Source: Clostridia bacterium
GTDB taxonomy: Bacteria; Bacillota; DSM-16504; Desulfitibacterales; Desulfitibacteraceae
Direction: 5' to 3'
NCBI GenBank assembly: GCA_018333845.1
Contig: JAGXSK010000306.1
Span: forward strand, 1 to 13,335
Length of the DNA: 13,335 nt
The position numbers were made by a program, and so were the translations under genes. The notes beneath the pieces are model-generated. The model did not search any database. It was not told the DNA's origin and saw nothing but the letters and a program-made list of their open reading frames with translations. Numbering within the stretch: the stretch's first letter is position 1; the number at the start of each line of letters is the position of its first letter. Below are positions 6,365-13,335 of the stretch, one piece after another.

Positions 6365-7126
6365 TTAACCAAATCTTCCAGTAATATAATCCTCAGTTTT
6401 CTTTTGTCTTGGATTAGTAAAAATTAATTCAGTAGGCCCCGTTTCTATTACTTCACCGTTTAAAAAGAAAGAAGTAGTGTCAGACACCCGGGCTGCTTGC
6501 TCCATATTATGAGTTACTATAACTATTGTATAATCTTCTTTTAAGCTAGTAACCAATTCTTCAATTTTAAGTGTAGCTATTGGATCAAGGGCTGATGTTG
6601 GTTCATCCATAAGGACTATATCAGGCTCTACAGCCAGTACACGTGCAATACAAAGTCTCTGCTGCTGTCCCCCTGAAAGGCTCAGGGCCGAATCCTTCAA
6701 GCGGTCCTTTACTTCATCCCATAAAACAGCTTTTTTTAAGCTTGTCTCCATGATTTCATTTAATTTTTTTTTATCTTTAACACCATGACATCTTGGTCCA
6801 TAGATTACATTTTCATAAATACTCATGGGAAAAGGATTAGGCTTTTGGAATACCATTCCGATTCTTTTGCGAAGTTCAACAACATCAATCTCCTTATCAT
6901 ATATATTAACATTATCAATTAAAACCTTGCCTTGTATAGTAACTCCCGAAATCAGGTCATTCATTCGGTTTAAGGTTCTTAAAAAGGTTGATTTGCCACA
7001 TCCCGATGGTCCAATTAGAGCAGATACCTGATTGCTGGATAATTGGATGGATACATTGTTTAATGCCCTTAGATTGCCGTAATATAAATTTAGTCCTTCT
7101 ACTTCAATTTTGGTTTGTCCATTCAT
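6365..7126 (-). CDS. pstB: Phosphate ABC transporter ATP-binding protein PstB, first copy
   Basis: ATPase subunit of the Pst importer, 253 residues, full family length. Walker A GPSGCGKST lies at about residues 39-47, Q-loop MVFQKPNPFP at 91-100, signature LSGGQQQ at 150-156, Walker B VLMDEP at 171-176 and the switch His at 206. The ATG at 7126 is 8 bases from AGGAGGG, which itself overlaps the pstA stop codon, so translation is probably coupled; a GTG one codon earlier (7129) is less well placed. It is the first of two tandem pstB genes, both apparently intact, so heterodimeric or alternative ATPases are possible. Confidence 0.96.
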   Translation of the reverse strand: MNGQTKIEVEGLNLYYGNLRALNNVSIQLSSNQVSALIGPSGCGKSTFLRTLNRMNDLISGVTIQGKVLIDNVNIYDKEIDVVELRKRIGMVFQKPNPFPMSIYENVIYGPRCHGVKDKKKLNEIMETSLKKAVLWDEVKDRLKDSALSLSGGQQQRLCIARVLAVEPDIVLMDEPTSALDPIATLKIEELVTSLKEDYTIVIVTHNMEQAARVSDTTSFFLNGEVIETGPTELIFTNPRQKKTEDYITGRFG

Positions 7127-7139
7127 CACTTAAACCCTC

Positions 7140-7982
7140 CTAAGAGATTTTTTTCATGAATCTCTTTAACAAAAATGTTGATGTGGCATTAATTATAATC
7201 ACGACAAATATTAGCACAGCTCCCGTACCAAAGGCTACATCCATTGCACCTGTTTCCATGGCCACCATAAATAAATGCAGCGATAATGTTCTGCTGCCAT
7301 CAAATATGGAAAGGGGAAGGAGCAAGGTTCCGCCTAGGGTTAAAAGAAAAGCTGCTGTTTCTCCTATAACCCTTCCAATTGAAAGAATTAAGCCTGTTAA
7401 AATACCGGGAAAGGCCGTTGGCAGAACAACCCTTTTTATGGTCTGCCATCTAGTTGTACCTAGTGCCAGGCTTCCTTCCCTTAGAATAGCTGGTACAGCC
7501 TTCAAGGCTTCCTCTGAAGAGCGAACTATTGTGGGCAGTATCATGGTTACACCCGTTAGAGCACCTGATACTATTGACCAACCTCCTGTAATGGGTTTTA
7601 AAAGAATTACAAAAAAAGCAAAACCAAAAAGCCCAAAAACTATTGAGGGAATACCTGCCAGTGCTTCAGTGGCAAATCTAATACTATTAGTTACTGGACC
7701 TTCCCTGGTATATTCGTTCAGGTAAATAGCAGCACCCACACCAATGGGAGTAGCAATAATCATTGTTGTAAAAACCAAATAAACGGTACCTATGATGGCA
7801 GGGAAGATACCCCCTTCAGAACCCATTTTTCTAGGATGAGCTGTCAGGAACTCTATGTTTATCATAGTTAGTCCCCTGCTTAATACATAAAAAATTATTA
7901 GACCAAGTATTAAAACAGTCATTAAAGCTGCAGCACTTAAAATACCATAGGCAATGGCCTGCTGTTTTTCAACTTTCCTCAT
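7140..7982 (-). CDS. pstA: Phosphate ABC transporter permease PstA
   Basis: Membrane permease subunit that pairs with PstC to form the phosphate channel. The 280-residue protein has about six hydrophobic segments, beginning near residues 10-35, and the ABC-permease coupling loop EALKAVPAILREGSLALG (EAA...G motif) followed by TTRWQTIKRVVLP, which docks onto PstB. The conserved GRVIGETAAF segment follows. Its ATG overlaps the pstC stop codon by four bases (ATGA), so translation is coupled. It ends inside the ribosome binding site of pstB. Confidence 0.96.
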   Translation of the reverse strand: MRKVEKQQAIAYGILSAAALMTVLILGLIIFYVLSRGLTMINIEFLTAHPRKMGSEGGIFPAIIGTVYLVFTTMIIATPIGVGAAIYLNEYTREGPVTNSIRFATEALAGIPSIVFGLFGFAFFVILLKPITGGWSIVSGALTGVTMILPTIVRSSEEALKAVPAILREGSLALGTTRWQTIKRVVLPTAFPGILTGLILSIGRVIGETAAFLLTLGGTLLLPLSIFDGSRTLSLHLFMVAMETGAMDVAFGTGAVLIFVVIIINATSTFLLKRFMKKIS

Positions 7983-8893
7983 GCTCTATTAAACCCCCTT
8001 TTGGCAATAAGAGTAGTTATCACATTTAAAAACATAATAAAAACAAATAAGACAATGCCTGTTGCAAAAAGGGCTTGTTGATGCTCAGGGCCAGCATATC
8101 CCATTTCTAATGCTATATTGCCAGTTAATGTCCTAACAGGAGCAAATAGTCCCTTCCAGCTTAATTCAGGTATTAGTGTAGCGTTGCCAGCAATCATAAT
8201 AACTGCCATTGTCTCACCAAGGGCTCTGCCTGTACCAAGGATAACTGAGGTAGCGATGCCTGATTTAGCAGCAGGCAGGATAACATTATAAATAGTCTGC
8301 CACTTGGATGCCCCCAGGGCCAAGGCACCTTCTTTATACTCTTTAGGTACAGATCTAATAGCATCCTCTGAAATATTTATTACAGTAGGCAAAATCATAA
8401 TTGCAAGGATAATTCCTGCACCCAGTACTGAGTAACCCGTTTGATAAGTAGCCGGCAAATACTCACCAAGAGGCCCCCTGGAAATATCAGCAATAATACC
8501 TCTTATGGCCACCATCCCAAAAAGACCATAGACTACCGATGGAATTCCAGCCAACAGCTCAACTGTAGGCCTTACTATTTTAGATATCTGCTGGGGTGAT
8601 ATTTCTGCTAAAAAAATAGCTACAGAAATACCCAATGGTGCACCAATAAATATAGCAAAAAAAGTCACAAAAATAGTTCCAACTAACATGGGAAAGATCC
8701 CATAAACTTGATTTGTAGGGTTCCATTGTTTCCCAAATACTACTTCGGAAACACCATAATTCTTGAAGATAGGCAGTCCTTCCTTAAAAACAAAAAAGGC
8801 AATTAATAATACACTTAATACTGCAGTAAAAGCGGTCAAAAATAAAAAAAACTTAACTACTTTTTCTCTTGTGGTATGTTTCATTATGTTCAT
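7979..8893 (-). CDS. pstC: Phosphate ABC transporter permease PstC
   Basis: Permease partner of PstA, 304 residues, with about six transmembrane segments (the first near residues 14-36). The coupling loop is EDAIRSVPKEYKEGALALG followed by ASKWQTIYNVILP, and TGRALGETMAV is the conserved following helix. Two in-frame ATGs compete, at 8893 and 8884: the GGGGAG site is only 3 bases from the first and 12 from the second, so the start is uncertain by three codons. The gene heads its own transcription unit, because a PhoP-box promoter lies just upstream and a probable terminator lies between it and pstS. Confidence 0.95.
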   Translation of the reverse strand: MNIMKHTTREKVVKFFLFLTAFTAVLSVLLIAFFVFKEGLPIFKNYGVSEVVFGKQWNPTNQVYGIFPMLVGTIFVTFFAIFIGAPLGISVAIFLAEISPQQISKIVRPTVELLAGIPSVVYGLFGMVAIRGIIADISRGPLGEYLPATYQTGYSVLGAGIILAIMILPTVINISEDAIRSVPKEYKEGALALGASKWQTIYNVILPAAKSGIATSVILGTGRALGETMAVIMIAGNATLIPELSWKGLFAPVRTLTGNIALEMGYAGPEHQQALFATGIVLFVFIMFLNVITTLIAKRGFNRA

Positions 8894-8926
8894 GCACTCC
8901 CCATGCAGTTAATACAGCACACACTA

Positions 8927-8980
8927 ATTGTATTGAGGCTTTGTTAATACAAAGTTATATTAAGGTTAATTTTAGGTTAA
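8927..8980 (-). promoter_or_regulatory. PhoP-box promoter of pstC-pstA-pstB-pstB-phoU
   Basis: Reading the minus strand from 8980: TTAACC-N5-TTAACC-N5-ATAACT-N5-TTAACA, four hexamers with an exact 11-bp period (8980-8942), matching the TTAACA direct repeats bound by PhoP in Bacillus. Nine bases later comes the -10 element TACAAT (8932-8927). The array covers the -35 region, as in known PhoP-activated promoters, and there is no separate -35 hexamer. Confidence 0.85.
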
Positions 8981-9004
8981 TTTCCAATGAATAAGTCAAG
9001 TCTA

Positions 9005-9042
9005 TTTAAACAAGAAAAGGATGATTAAAGTATTCATCCTTT
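9005..9042 (-). terminator. Probable terminator between pstS and pstC
   Basis: Minus strand: AAAGGATGA (9042-9034), 9-base loop, TCATCCTTT (9024-9016), then TCTTGTTTAAA. A perfect 9-bp stem with an imperfect T-rich tail, 36 bp after the pstS stop. It would end or reduce transcription from the pstS promoter before pstC. Confidence 0.65.
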
Positions 9043-9078
9043 CCCCTCTATAAAGACTATTTTTAGTAATGTTTGCTA

Positions 9079-9951
9079 CTATTTTACTGGCACTAAACCA
9101 TTTTCTTCCACAACTTTTTGACCTTCATCACTTAAAACAAAATCTACAAAGGCTTGAGCTACATCACTTAATTGAGCATCTTTTTTAACTACATAGTTAA
9201 AGGGACGTGCAATGGGATACTGCTGTGCCCTTACATTTTCTACTGTGGGTTCTACTCCATCTACCATTACTGTTTTGATACTATCGTTAATGCCGCCTAA
9301 TGATATATAGCCAATTGCATTTACATCATTTAAAACTGCTTCTCTAACAGCACCTGTTGAGTTTTGGATAATAGCTGTGCTGACAAAATCATTATCTTCA
9401 CCAACAACTAGCTCATGAAAAGCACCACGTGTACCAGAGCCTTCTTCCCTGTTCACCACCACTATGTTAGCATTTCCTCCGCCAACCTGGCTCCAGTTAG
9501 TTATTTCTCCTCTAAAAATCTTTTGTATGTCTTCAAAGGGCAAATCATTTACCGGGTTCTCTGGATGAACAATTACTGCAATACCGTCAATTGCAATTGC
9601 TATTGATGTCACACCAATCTCATCAGCTTTTAATCCTCTAGAAGCTGCTCCAATATCTGCTGCTCCAGATTCTGCTGCTCTAATACCAGCTCCTGATCCA
9701 CCACCAGATACTTCTATTCTAACTCCAGGATTTTTGGCCATAAAGGCATTTGCCAATTCTTCAGATAAAGGCTGTACAGAAGTTGAACCTGCAATGGTAA
9801 CAGTACCACTTAATGCTGGTGTTTCTGGTTTGGGATCTTCTTTAGGTGTTTCTGAACCCTGATTGCCTTGTCCACATCCTACAGCAAATAGCGCTGCCAT
9901 TAATAATACTACTACAAATACTAATCTTTTTGATTTAAAACCTGTTTTCAT
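9079..9951 (-). CDS. pstS: Phosphate-binding lipoprotein PstS
   Basis: Extracellular, membrane-anchored phosphate receptor of the Pst importer. The 290-residue protein starts with a lipoprotein signal (KSKRLVFVVVLLMAALFAVG) and the acceptor Cys at residue 26, then a charged Pro/Glu-rich linker. The mature part has the phosphate-binding loops of the family: AGSTSVQPLSEE, SGGGSGAGIRAAESGAADIGAASR and the REEGSGTRGAF loop. An upstream in-frame ATG (9972) is possible, but the ATG at 9951 has GGAGGT 5 bases before it and gives a normal signal peptide. It is preceded by a PhoP-box promoter and followed by a hairpin that probably separates it from pstC. Confidence 0.96.
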   Translation of the reverse strand: MKTGFKSKRLVFVVVLLMAALFAVGCGQGNQGSETPKEDPKPETPALSGTVTIAGSTSVQPLSEELANAFMAKNPGVRIEVSGGGSGAGIRAAESGAADIGAASRGLKADEIGVTSIAIAIDGIAVIVHPENPVNDLPFEDIQKIFRGEITNWSQVGGGNANIVVVNREEGSGTRGAFHELVVGEDNDFVSTAIIQNSTGAVREAVLNDVNAIGYISLGGINDSIKTVMVDGVEPTVENVRAQQYPIARPFNYVVKKDAQLSDVAQAFVDFVLSDEGQKVVEENGLVPVK

Positions 9952-9999
9952 AATAGACCTCCTTAATCTCATAACTATTCTCTTCCAAATACAAGTTTG

Positions 10000-10053
10000 A
10001 TTATATAGACTTATGGTTAACTAAAGATTATGTAAAAGTAAATTTTAGATTAA
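10000..10053 (-). promoter_or_regulatory. PhoP-box promoter of pstS
   Basis: Reading the minus strand from 10053: TTAATC-N5-TTTACT-N5-ATAATC-N5-TTAACC (10053-10015), four hexamers with an exact 11-bp period, then 9 bases, then a perfect -10 TATAAT (10005-10000). The arrangement is the same as at the pstC promoter, although the hexamers are weaker matches to TTAACA. Confidence 0.75.
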
Positions 10054-10088
10054 AATAGAGCTCCTGGATCCTTAGATATACTATTTTG

Positions 10089-11780
10089 TCAAAGTCTAAA
10101 TTGTTCTACACTTTTTTCCACATTTACTGCCAGGCCCTTTAGATTCTCGGCAGCTTCATGAACTAACCCGATTACTCTAGTTTGCTCTGCCATTATATTG
10201 GCGGCACTATTGGACGCCATGGATACTTGTTCAGAATTATTAGAGGAGTTTTCCAGGTTGCTTACCATTGTATTGGACATGGTTTGCATTTCACTTGTGG
10301 CTGACACTACTTTTTCTAAATCATCATTGATATTATTAATGGATCCCCTAATCCTTTTAAACTTTTCATGGGTTTCTAAAACTATTTTTTTCCCCTTTTC
10401 AGTTTCATTTACAGTATTATTCATGAAAATTCCAGCTTTTTCTGTGTAGTTCCCAACATATTTGGCTAGCTCGGCAATTTCCAGGGAGGAACGATTGGTA
10501 TCTTCAGTAAGCTTTCTAACTTCTTCTGCCACTACTGCAAAGCCCAGACCATGTTTGCCAGCCCTTGCAGCTTCTATAGCTGCATTTAAGGATAACAAAG
10601 CAGTAAACTCGGCTATTTCTTTAATCCCATCAGTAATTTCAGTGATTTTTTGAGAACGTTTTCCAAGCTCTTCAATTATAACCGAGGTTTCATTAACAAT
10701 CTCTGAGATGTTTATTATTTGCTGGCCCATTGCATCCATGGAGCTTATGCCTAACTCTGCATCAGTATTTACTTGAGTGGTGGCCATTTTCATGCGCATA
10801 ATGTCTTCAGACAATTTTTCTACTACCAGATTAAAGGTTTTAGCAGCATTTGAAATTTCGTTAGTGTTAACAGTTTGCTGTTGGTTAGCTGCGGCAACTT
10901 CTCCCACATTTACTAAACACTGCCTACTATTTTCCAGTACTTCATTTGTTGCAGCTGTGAGCGAGCTAGATGCATTTTTAACATCTGCAGCAACCACCTT
11001 GGTTTGTCCCACAACATGTGCCAGTTTTTTAACCATGCTTTCAAACTTGTTTGCTAGCTTGCCTACCTCATCTTTTCTATGTGACATGCCAGTATTAGCT
11101 GTCAAATAGCCCTGCTCAACCTGCTCCATATTAGAAATTATTTTGTCAATAGGCCTAAAAATATGTCTGGCTAACATTAATATTACTAAAATGCTTATCA
11201 ACAAGGCGACCATACCAGTATAAAGCAGCTTTTTACTTTGTTCTGCAAGCATCTGGTCTAATTGTTCCATGGGTATGCCTACTGACCACATGCCTATAAT
11301 TTCCCCATTTTTATCCCTGATTGGCCAAAACCCTGTCAAATACACCTGTTCATTAATGTGCACCATGCCTATATATTCTTTGCCTTGCTGCAAAACCTGC
11401 TCCTCTACATAAGCATCAGTAATATCTCCAATACCTCTCTCTCCACTTTCGTTGCGAGCAGTTGTAATAATACTTTTGTTCCCTTGATAGACTGTTACTA
11501 GATCTCCAGTCAAGATTGCCAGCCGGTCTACTATGTCAATGTTATTATTTATCTTAATGTTAGCCTTGTACATTTCTCCATCTTTGATATACCATTGCCC
11601 AGGAAATGTTCTGTCTAATATTTCTCTTGTAACAAAAATGTCATAATGCAGTTTCTTATATGTAGCCTCTATTACTCCGTCTTTTATCACCTTGCCGGAA
11701 ACCATACCGCTTGCTATTAAAACACATATAATTAAAATCATTGTTGCTGATATAAGCTTGGTTTTTAAAGAAATTGTCAA
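10089..11780 (-). CDS. Methyl-accepting chemotaxis protein with Cache-type sensor
   Basis: A 563-residue transmembrane chemoreceptor. It has a first membrane segment (about residues 9-28), an extracellular sensor of about 150 residues ending in GFWPIRDKNGEIIGMWSVGIP (single-Cache type, typical of small-molecule sensing), a second membrane segment (about 186-205), a HAMP linker (about 206-258) and a long helical signalling domain. The hairpin tip that binds CheA/CheW reads EFTALLSLNAAIEAARAGKHGLGFAVVAEEVRKL in consecutive blocks at about residues 391-424. The start is a TTG with GGGAG 10 bases upstream; no ATG lies before the first membrane segment. A sigma-D-type promoter precedes it. It lies directly upstream of pstS, but its ligand cannot be read from the sequence. 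Confidence 0.94.
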   Translation of the reverse strand: MTISLKTKLISATMILIICVLIASGMVSGKVIKDGVIEATYKKLHYDIFVTREILDRTFPGQWYIKDGEMYKANIKINNNIDIVDRLAILTGDLVTVYQGNKSIITTARNESGERGIGDITDAYVEEQVLQQGKEYIGMVHINEQVYLTGFWPIRDKNGEIIGMWSVGIPMEQLDQMLAEQSKKLLYTGMVALLISILVILMLARHIFRPIDKIISNMEQVEQGYLTANTGMSHRKDEVGKLANKFESMVKKLAHVVGQTKVVAADVKNASSSLTAATNEVLENSRQCLVNVGEVAAANQQQTVNTNEISNAAKTFNLVVEKLSEDIMRMKMATTQVNTDAELGISSMDAMGQQIINISEIVNETSVIIEELGKRSQKITEITDGIKEIAEFTALLSLNAAIEAARAGKHGLGFAVVAEEVRKLTEDTNRSSLEIAELAKYVGNYTEKAGIFMNNTVNETEKGKKIVLETHEKFKRIRGSINNINDDLEKVVSATSEMQTMSNTMVSNLENSSNNSEQVSMASNSAANIMAEQTRVIGLVHEAAENLKGLAVNVEKSVEQFRL

Positions 11781-11815
11781 AGATTATCAACTCCCAATAA
11801 AATATAATGTTTTGA

Positions 11816-11842
11816 ATTACGGCTTTATATTTTTAAATTTTA
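11816..11842 (-). promoter_or_regulatory. Sigma-D (sigma-28) type promoter of the chemoreceptor
   Basis: Minus strand TAAA (11842-11839), 15 bp, GCCGTAAT (11823-11816), against the consensus TAAA-N15-GCCGATAT. The -35, the spacing and six of eight -10 bases match. It lies about 35 bp before the chemoreceptor's start codon, where motility genes in Gram-positives carry this promoter. Confidence 0.65.
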
Positions 11843-11880
11843 CATAAAAAACTTTAAGTTTAGCTTAAATTCTTATTAAA

Positions 11881-11932
11881 TAATAAAAAAGATCTAGAAG
11901 TTTTTTGCCAATACCAAAAACTCCTAGATCTT
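11881..11932 (-). terminator. Rho-independent terminator of panC-radical SAM operon
   Basis: The minus-strand arms at 11932-11916 and 11905-11889 form a 17-bp stem with a single G-T wobble and a 10-base loop, followed by a T-rich tail (TTTTATTA). It lies about 30 bp after the stop codon of the radical SAM gene. The reverse strand has no T tail and an A-C mismatch, so it acts on minus-strand transcripts. Confidence 0.88.
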
Positions 11933-11961
11933 AAGAATAATTACTGTCGTAAATATAAAAT

Positions 11962-12963
11962 CTATATGGTTCTAATTTTCCCATCAGGTTGTTCCTCTAT
12001 CTGCAAATCAAAACCCTCTTCCAGGTGTCTCAAGGCCTTTCCATTGAGGTAATTGCAATTTTTCCCCTGGTAGGTATCACCCTCTTCCAGCCTTGTCTCA
12101 ATAAGCTCTTTAATCTTCCACCAGCTTGTATCCCAATTGCTAAAAAGCAGCTTGCCCTTTGGACCCTTGCCCACCAGCCTTTGTACAACCACATCAGGAT
12201 GGAGGTGTGCTAAAAAAGTTACCACCCTTGCCACATATTCTTCAAGGGAAATAATGGTAAACTCCTTGTCCAGGTACTGGCTCCCCAGCAGGGTTTTTTC
12301 AACTATGTACAAGGAATGGAGTTTGACATAGTCTATACCCAGGGCAGAAACGATCTTGGCATTTTCAACAACGTCTAGTTCCGTATCTCCTGGAAGGTTT
12401 AAAATAATATGGGCACATATCCTAATATCCCTTTTTTTTATTCTGATAACAGCATCTAAAAACTCAGCCAGGGTGTGACCCCTGTTTAGTCTGCTGAGGG
12501 TATGATAATTAACTGACTGCAATCCAAGCTCAATATCCACCTCCAGCTTTTTTTTAGTTTTCAACTGGCAGAGAAAGTCTAGATACCTGTCATTAATGCA
12601 GTCTGGCCTTGTGGACAAAGAAATCCCTATTATGTCCTCTTCATTTGCTGCCCTTTCTACTTCCTCTATAAATTGGGCATATGGTTTATAGGTGTTTGTA
12701 AATGCCTGAAAATAAACAATAAATTTATTAGCTCCAAATCTCTCGCGAAAAAAAGCCTGGTTTTTACGAATCTGCTCCTGTATGGATAAAGTATTGGCAA
12801 GACACTCAAAACCAGACCCCTCTTCATCACAAAAGGTACATCCCCCGTGGCTGACTGCACCATCTCTATTAGGACAGGTTCCCGGAAGATTTACAGGTAC
12901 TTTATATACTTTTTCTCCATACCTTTCTATCAGGTGTTTTGAATAAATCCTGTATCGATCCAA
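11962..12963 (-). CDS. Radical SAM protein, TIGR01212/YhcC family
   Basis: A 333-residue member of the radical SAM superfamily whose reaction is not established. The N-terminal segment GTCPNRDGAVSHGGCTFC carries the family's cluster cysteines C30, C42 and C45 (C-x11-C-x2-C, not the common C-x3-C-x2-C), so a [4Fe-4S] cluster should bind and cleave SAM. The TIM-barrel blocks that follow (YFQAFTNTY, ISLSTRPDCI, ELGLQSVNYHTLSRLNRGH, HIILNLPGD) are Elp3-like. The C-terminal region (VVQRLVGKGPKG) is family-specific. The start is a TTG with GGAG 8 bases upstream and gives the usual MDRYRIYSKHLIERYG opening. It begins 18 bp after panC, so is probably co-transcribed with it; a strong terminator follows. 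Confidence 0.92.
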   Translation of the reverse strand: MDRYRIYSKHLIERYGEKVYKVPVNLPGTCPNRDGAVSHGGCTFCDEEGSGFECLANTLSIQEQIRKNQAFFRERFGANKFIVYFQAFTNTYKPYAQFIEEVERAANEEDIIGISLSTRPDCINDRYLDFLCQLKTKKKLEVDIELGLQSVNYHTLSRLNRGHTLAEFLDAVIRIKKRDIRICAHIILNLPGDTELDVVENAKIVSALGIDYVKLHSLYIVEKTLLGSQYLDKEFTIISLEEYVARVVTFLAHLHPDVVVQRLVGKGPKGKLLFSNWDTSWWKIKELIETRLEEGDTYQGKNCNYLNGKALRHLEEGFDLQIEEQPDGKIRTI

Positions 12964-12981
12964 TGATAAAACTCCTTTGCT

Positions 12982-13335
12982 TTATATCCTTAAGACTATA
13001 TTATCAATAAGACGTGCAGGCCCTACCTTTACTGCCATGGCAATCATGAATTCTCCCTTGAGCTCTTCCAATGGAGAAAGGTCATCTGTACTTCTAATGT
13101 CTATGTATTGTAAATCAGCCAGGGGCTCTTTTAATATATTATTCTTGCCAGCTTCCAGGAGAAGCGAGACATTCCTTTCCCCCTCTAGAATCATTTCCTC
13201 AAGAAGCTTTAAGGTTTGGTAAAGTATTGGAGCTGCTTGCCTCTCAACTGGACTGAGATAAGCATTCCTTGAGCTCATTGCCACTCCATCCTCTTCCCTT
13301 ACAGTGGGTATAACTTCTATGGGAATGTCTAGATC
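12982..13335 (-). CDS. panC: Pantothenate synthetase, C-terminal part
   Basis: The right edge cuts the gene; the last 117 codons are visible. PanC joins pantoate and beta-alanine using ATP in coenzyme A synthesis. The visible part begins DLDIPIEVIPTVREEDGVAMSSRNAYLSP: the VREEDG and MSSRN motifs (ATP/pantoyl-adenylate site) are diagnostic, and the C-terminal dimerisation domain follows (YIDIRSTDDLSPLEELKGEFMIAMAVKVGPARLIDNI, in adjoining blocks). The frame stays open to the window edge, so the internal GTG/ATG near 13284 is not the real start. The gene after it is the radical SAM gene rather than panD. Confidence 0.96.
   Translation of the reverse strand, partial: DLDIPIEVIPTVREEDGVAMSSRNAYLSPVERQAAPILYQTLKLLEEMILEGERNVSLLLEAGKNNILKEPLADLQYIDIRSTDDLSPLEELKGEFMIAMAVKVGPARLIDNIVLRI

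Noticed and set aside
7156..7725. Long plus-strand open frame of 189 codons.
   Set aside because: It lies wholly inside pstA on the opposite strand, has no ribosome binding site or recognisable domain, and is a shadow of the real gene.
10010..10088. GGATCC/GAGCTC-rich stretch after the chemoreceptor gene, considered as its terminator.
   Set aside because: These are two separate short palindromes that do not form one stem, and no T run follows; no terminator is claimed.
11824..11875. T-rich elements with some 11-bp spacing upstream of the chemoreceptor, resembling a PhoP array.
   Set aside because: The hexamers do not match TTAACA and the whole region is a low-complexity A/T tract; a sigma-D promoter explains it better.
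1..13335. Search for CRISPR arrays, tRNA or rRNA genes, insertion sequences and riboswitches.
   Set aside because: No regularly spaced repeats, cloverleaf-like segments, transposase motifs or recognised riboswitch cores were seen by eye; a covariance-model scan was not possible.

Overview
The window looks like part of a chromosome from an anaerobic, motile, Gram-positive Firmicute, most likely of the class Clostridia. The reasons are AT-rich DNA, strong GGAGG-type ribosome binding sites, use of GTG and TTG starts, a short anaerobe-type hybrid cluster protein, a lipoprotein PstS, tandem pstB genes, TTAACA-type PhoP boxes of the Bacillus/Clostridium kind, and a sigma-D-type motility promoter. 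No species can be named from the sequence alone. All genes lie on the minus strand, so transcription runs from high to low coordinates.

From right to left: (1) 13335-11962 holds the 3' end of panC (pantothenate synthetase) and, 18 bp on, a TIGR01212/YhcC-type radical SAM gene that ends in a long-stem terminator. (2) 11842-10089 holds a membrane chemoreceptor (Cache-HAMP-MCP) with a good sigma-D promoter. (3) 10053-4846 is the high-affinity phosphate uptake locus pstS / pstC-pstA-pstB1-pstB2-phoU. It has two separate PhoP-box promoters of identical geometry, one before pstS and one between pstS and pstC. The second follows a probable terminator, so pstS appears to be its own transcription unit. 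(4) 4696-4319 is mgsA (methylglyoxal synthase), placed directly after the phosphate operon; the enzyme releases phosphate from DHAP and is classically phosphate-inhibited. (5) 4115-3624 is a YajQ-family protein with its own promoter and terminator. (6) 3560-1228 is a nitrosative-stress pair: a short (class III-like) hybrid cluster protein, hcp, and downstream of it a Crp/Fnr-family regulator, probably HcpR. A TGTGA-N6-TCAC palindrome centred near -41 of the hcp promoter, together with a CRP-type recognition helix in the regulator, suggests the regulator activates hcp. (7) 1192-1 is an AT-rich accessory edge: a DpnM-like Dam adenine methyltransferase with its own promoter and a LexA-box-like palindrome, followed by the first 32 codons of a minimal nucleotidyltransferase (MNT) gene cut by the left edge. 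MNT genes of this type are usually the antitoxin half of HEPN/MNT modules.

No gap between genes exceeds 300 bases, and no tRNA, rRNA, CRISPR array or insertion sequence was seen. The most notable signals are the paired PhoP promoters, the hcp/HcpR site, the sigma-D promoter, and the Dam/MNT edge with its possible SOS operator.
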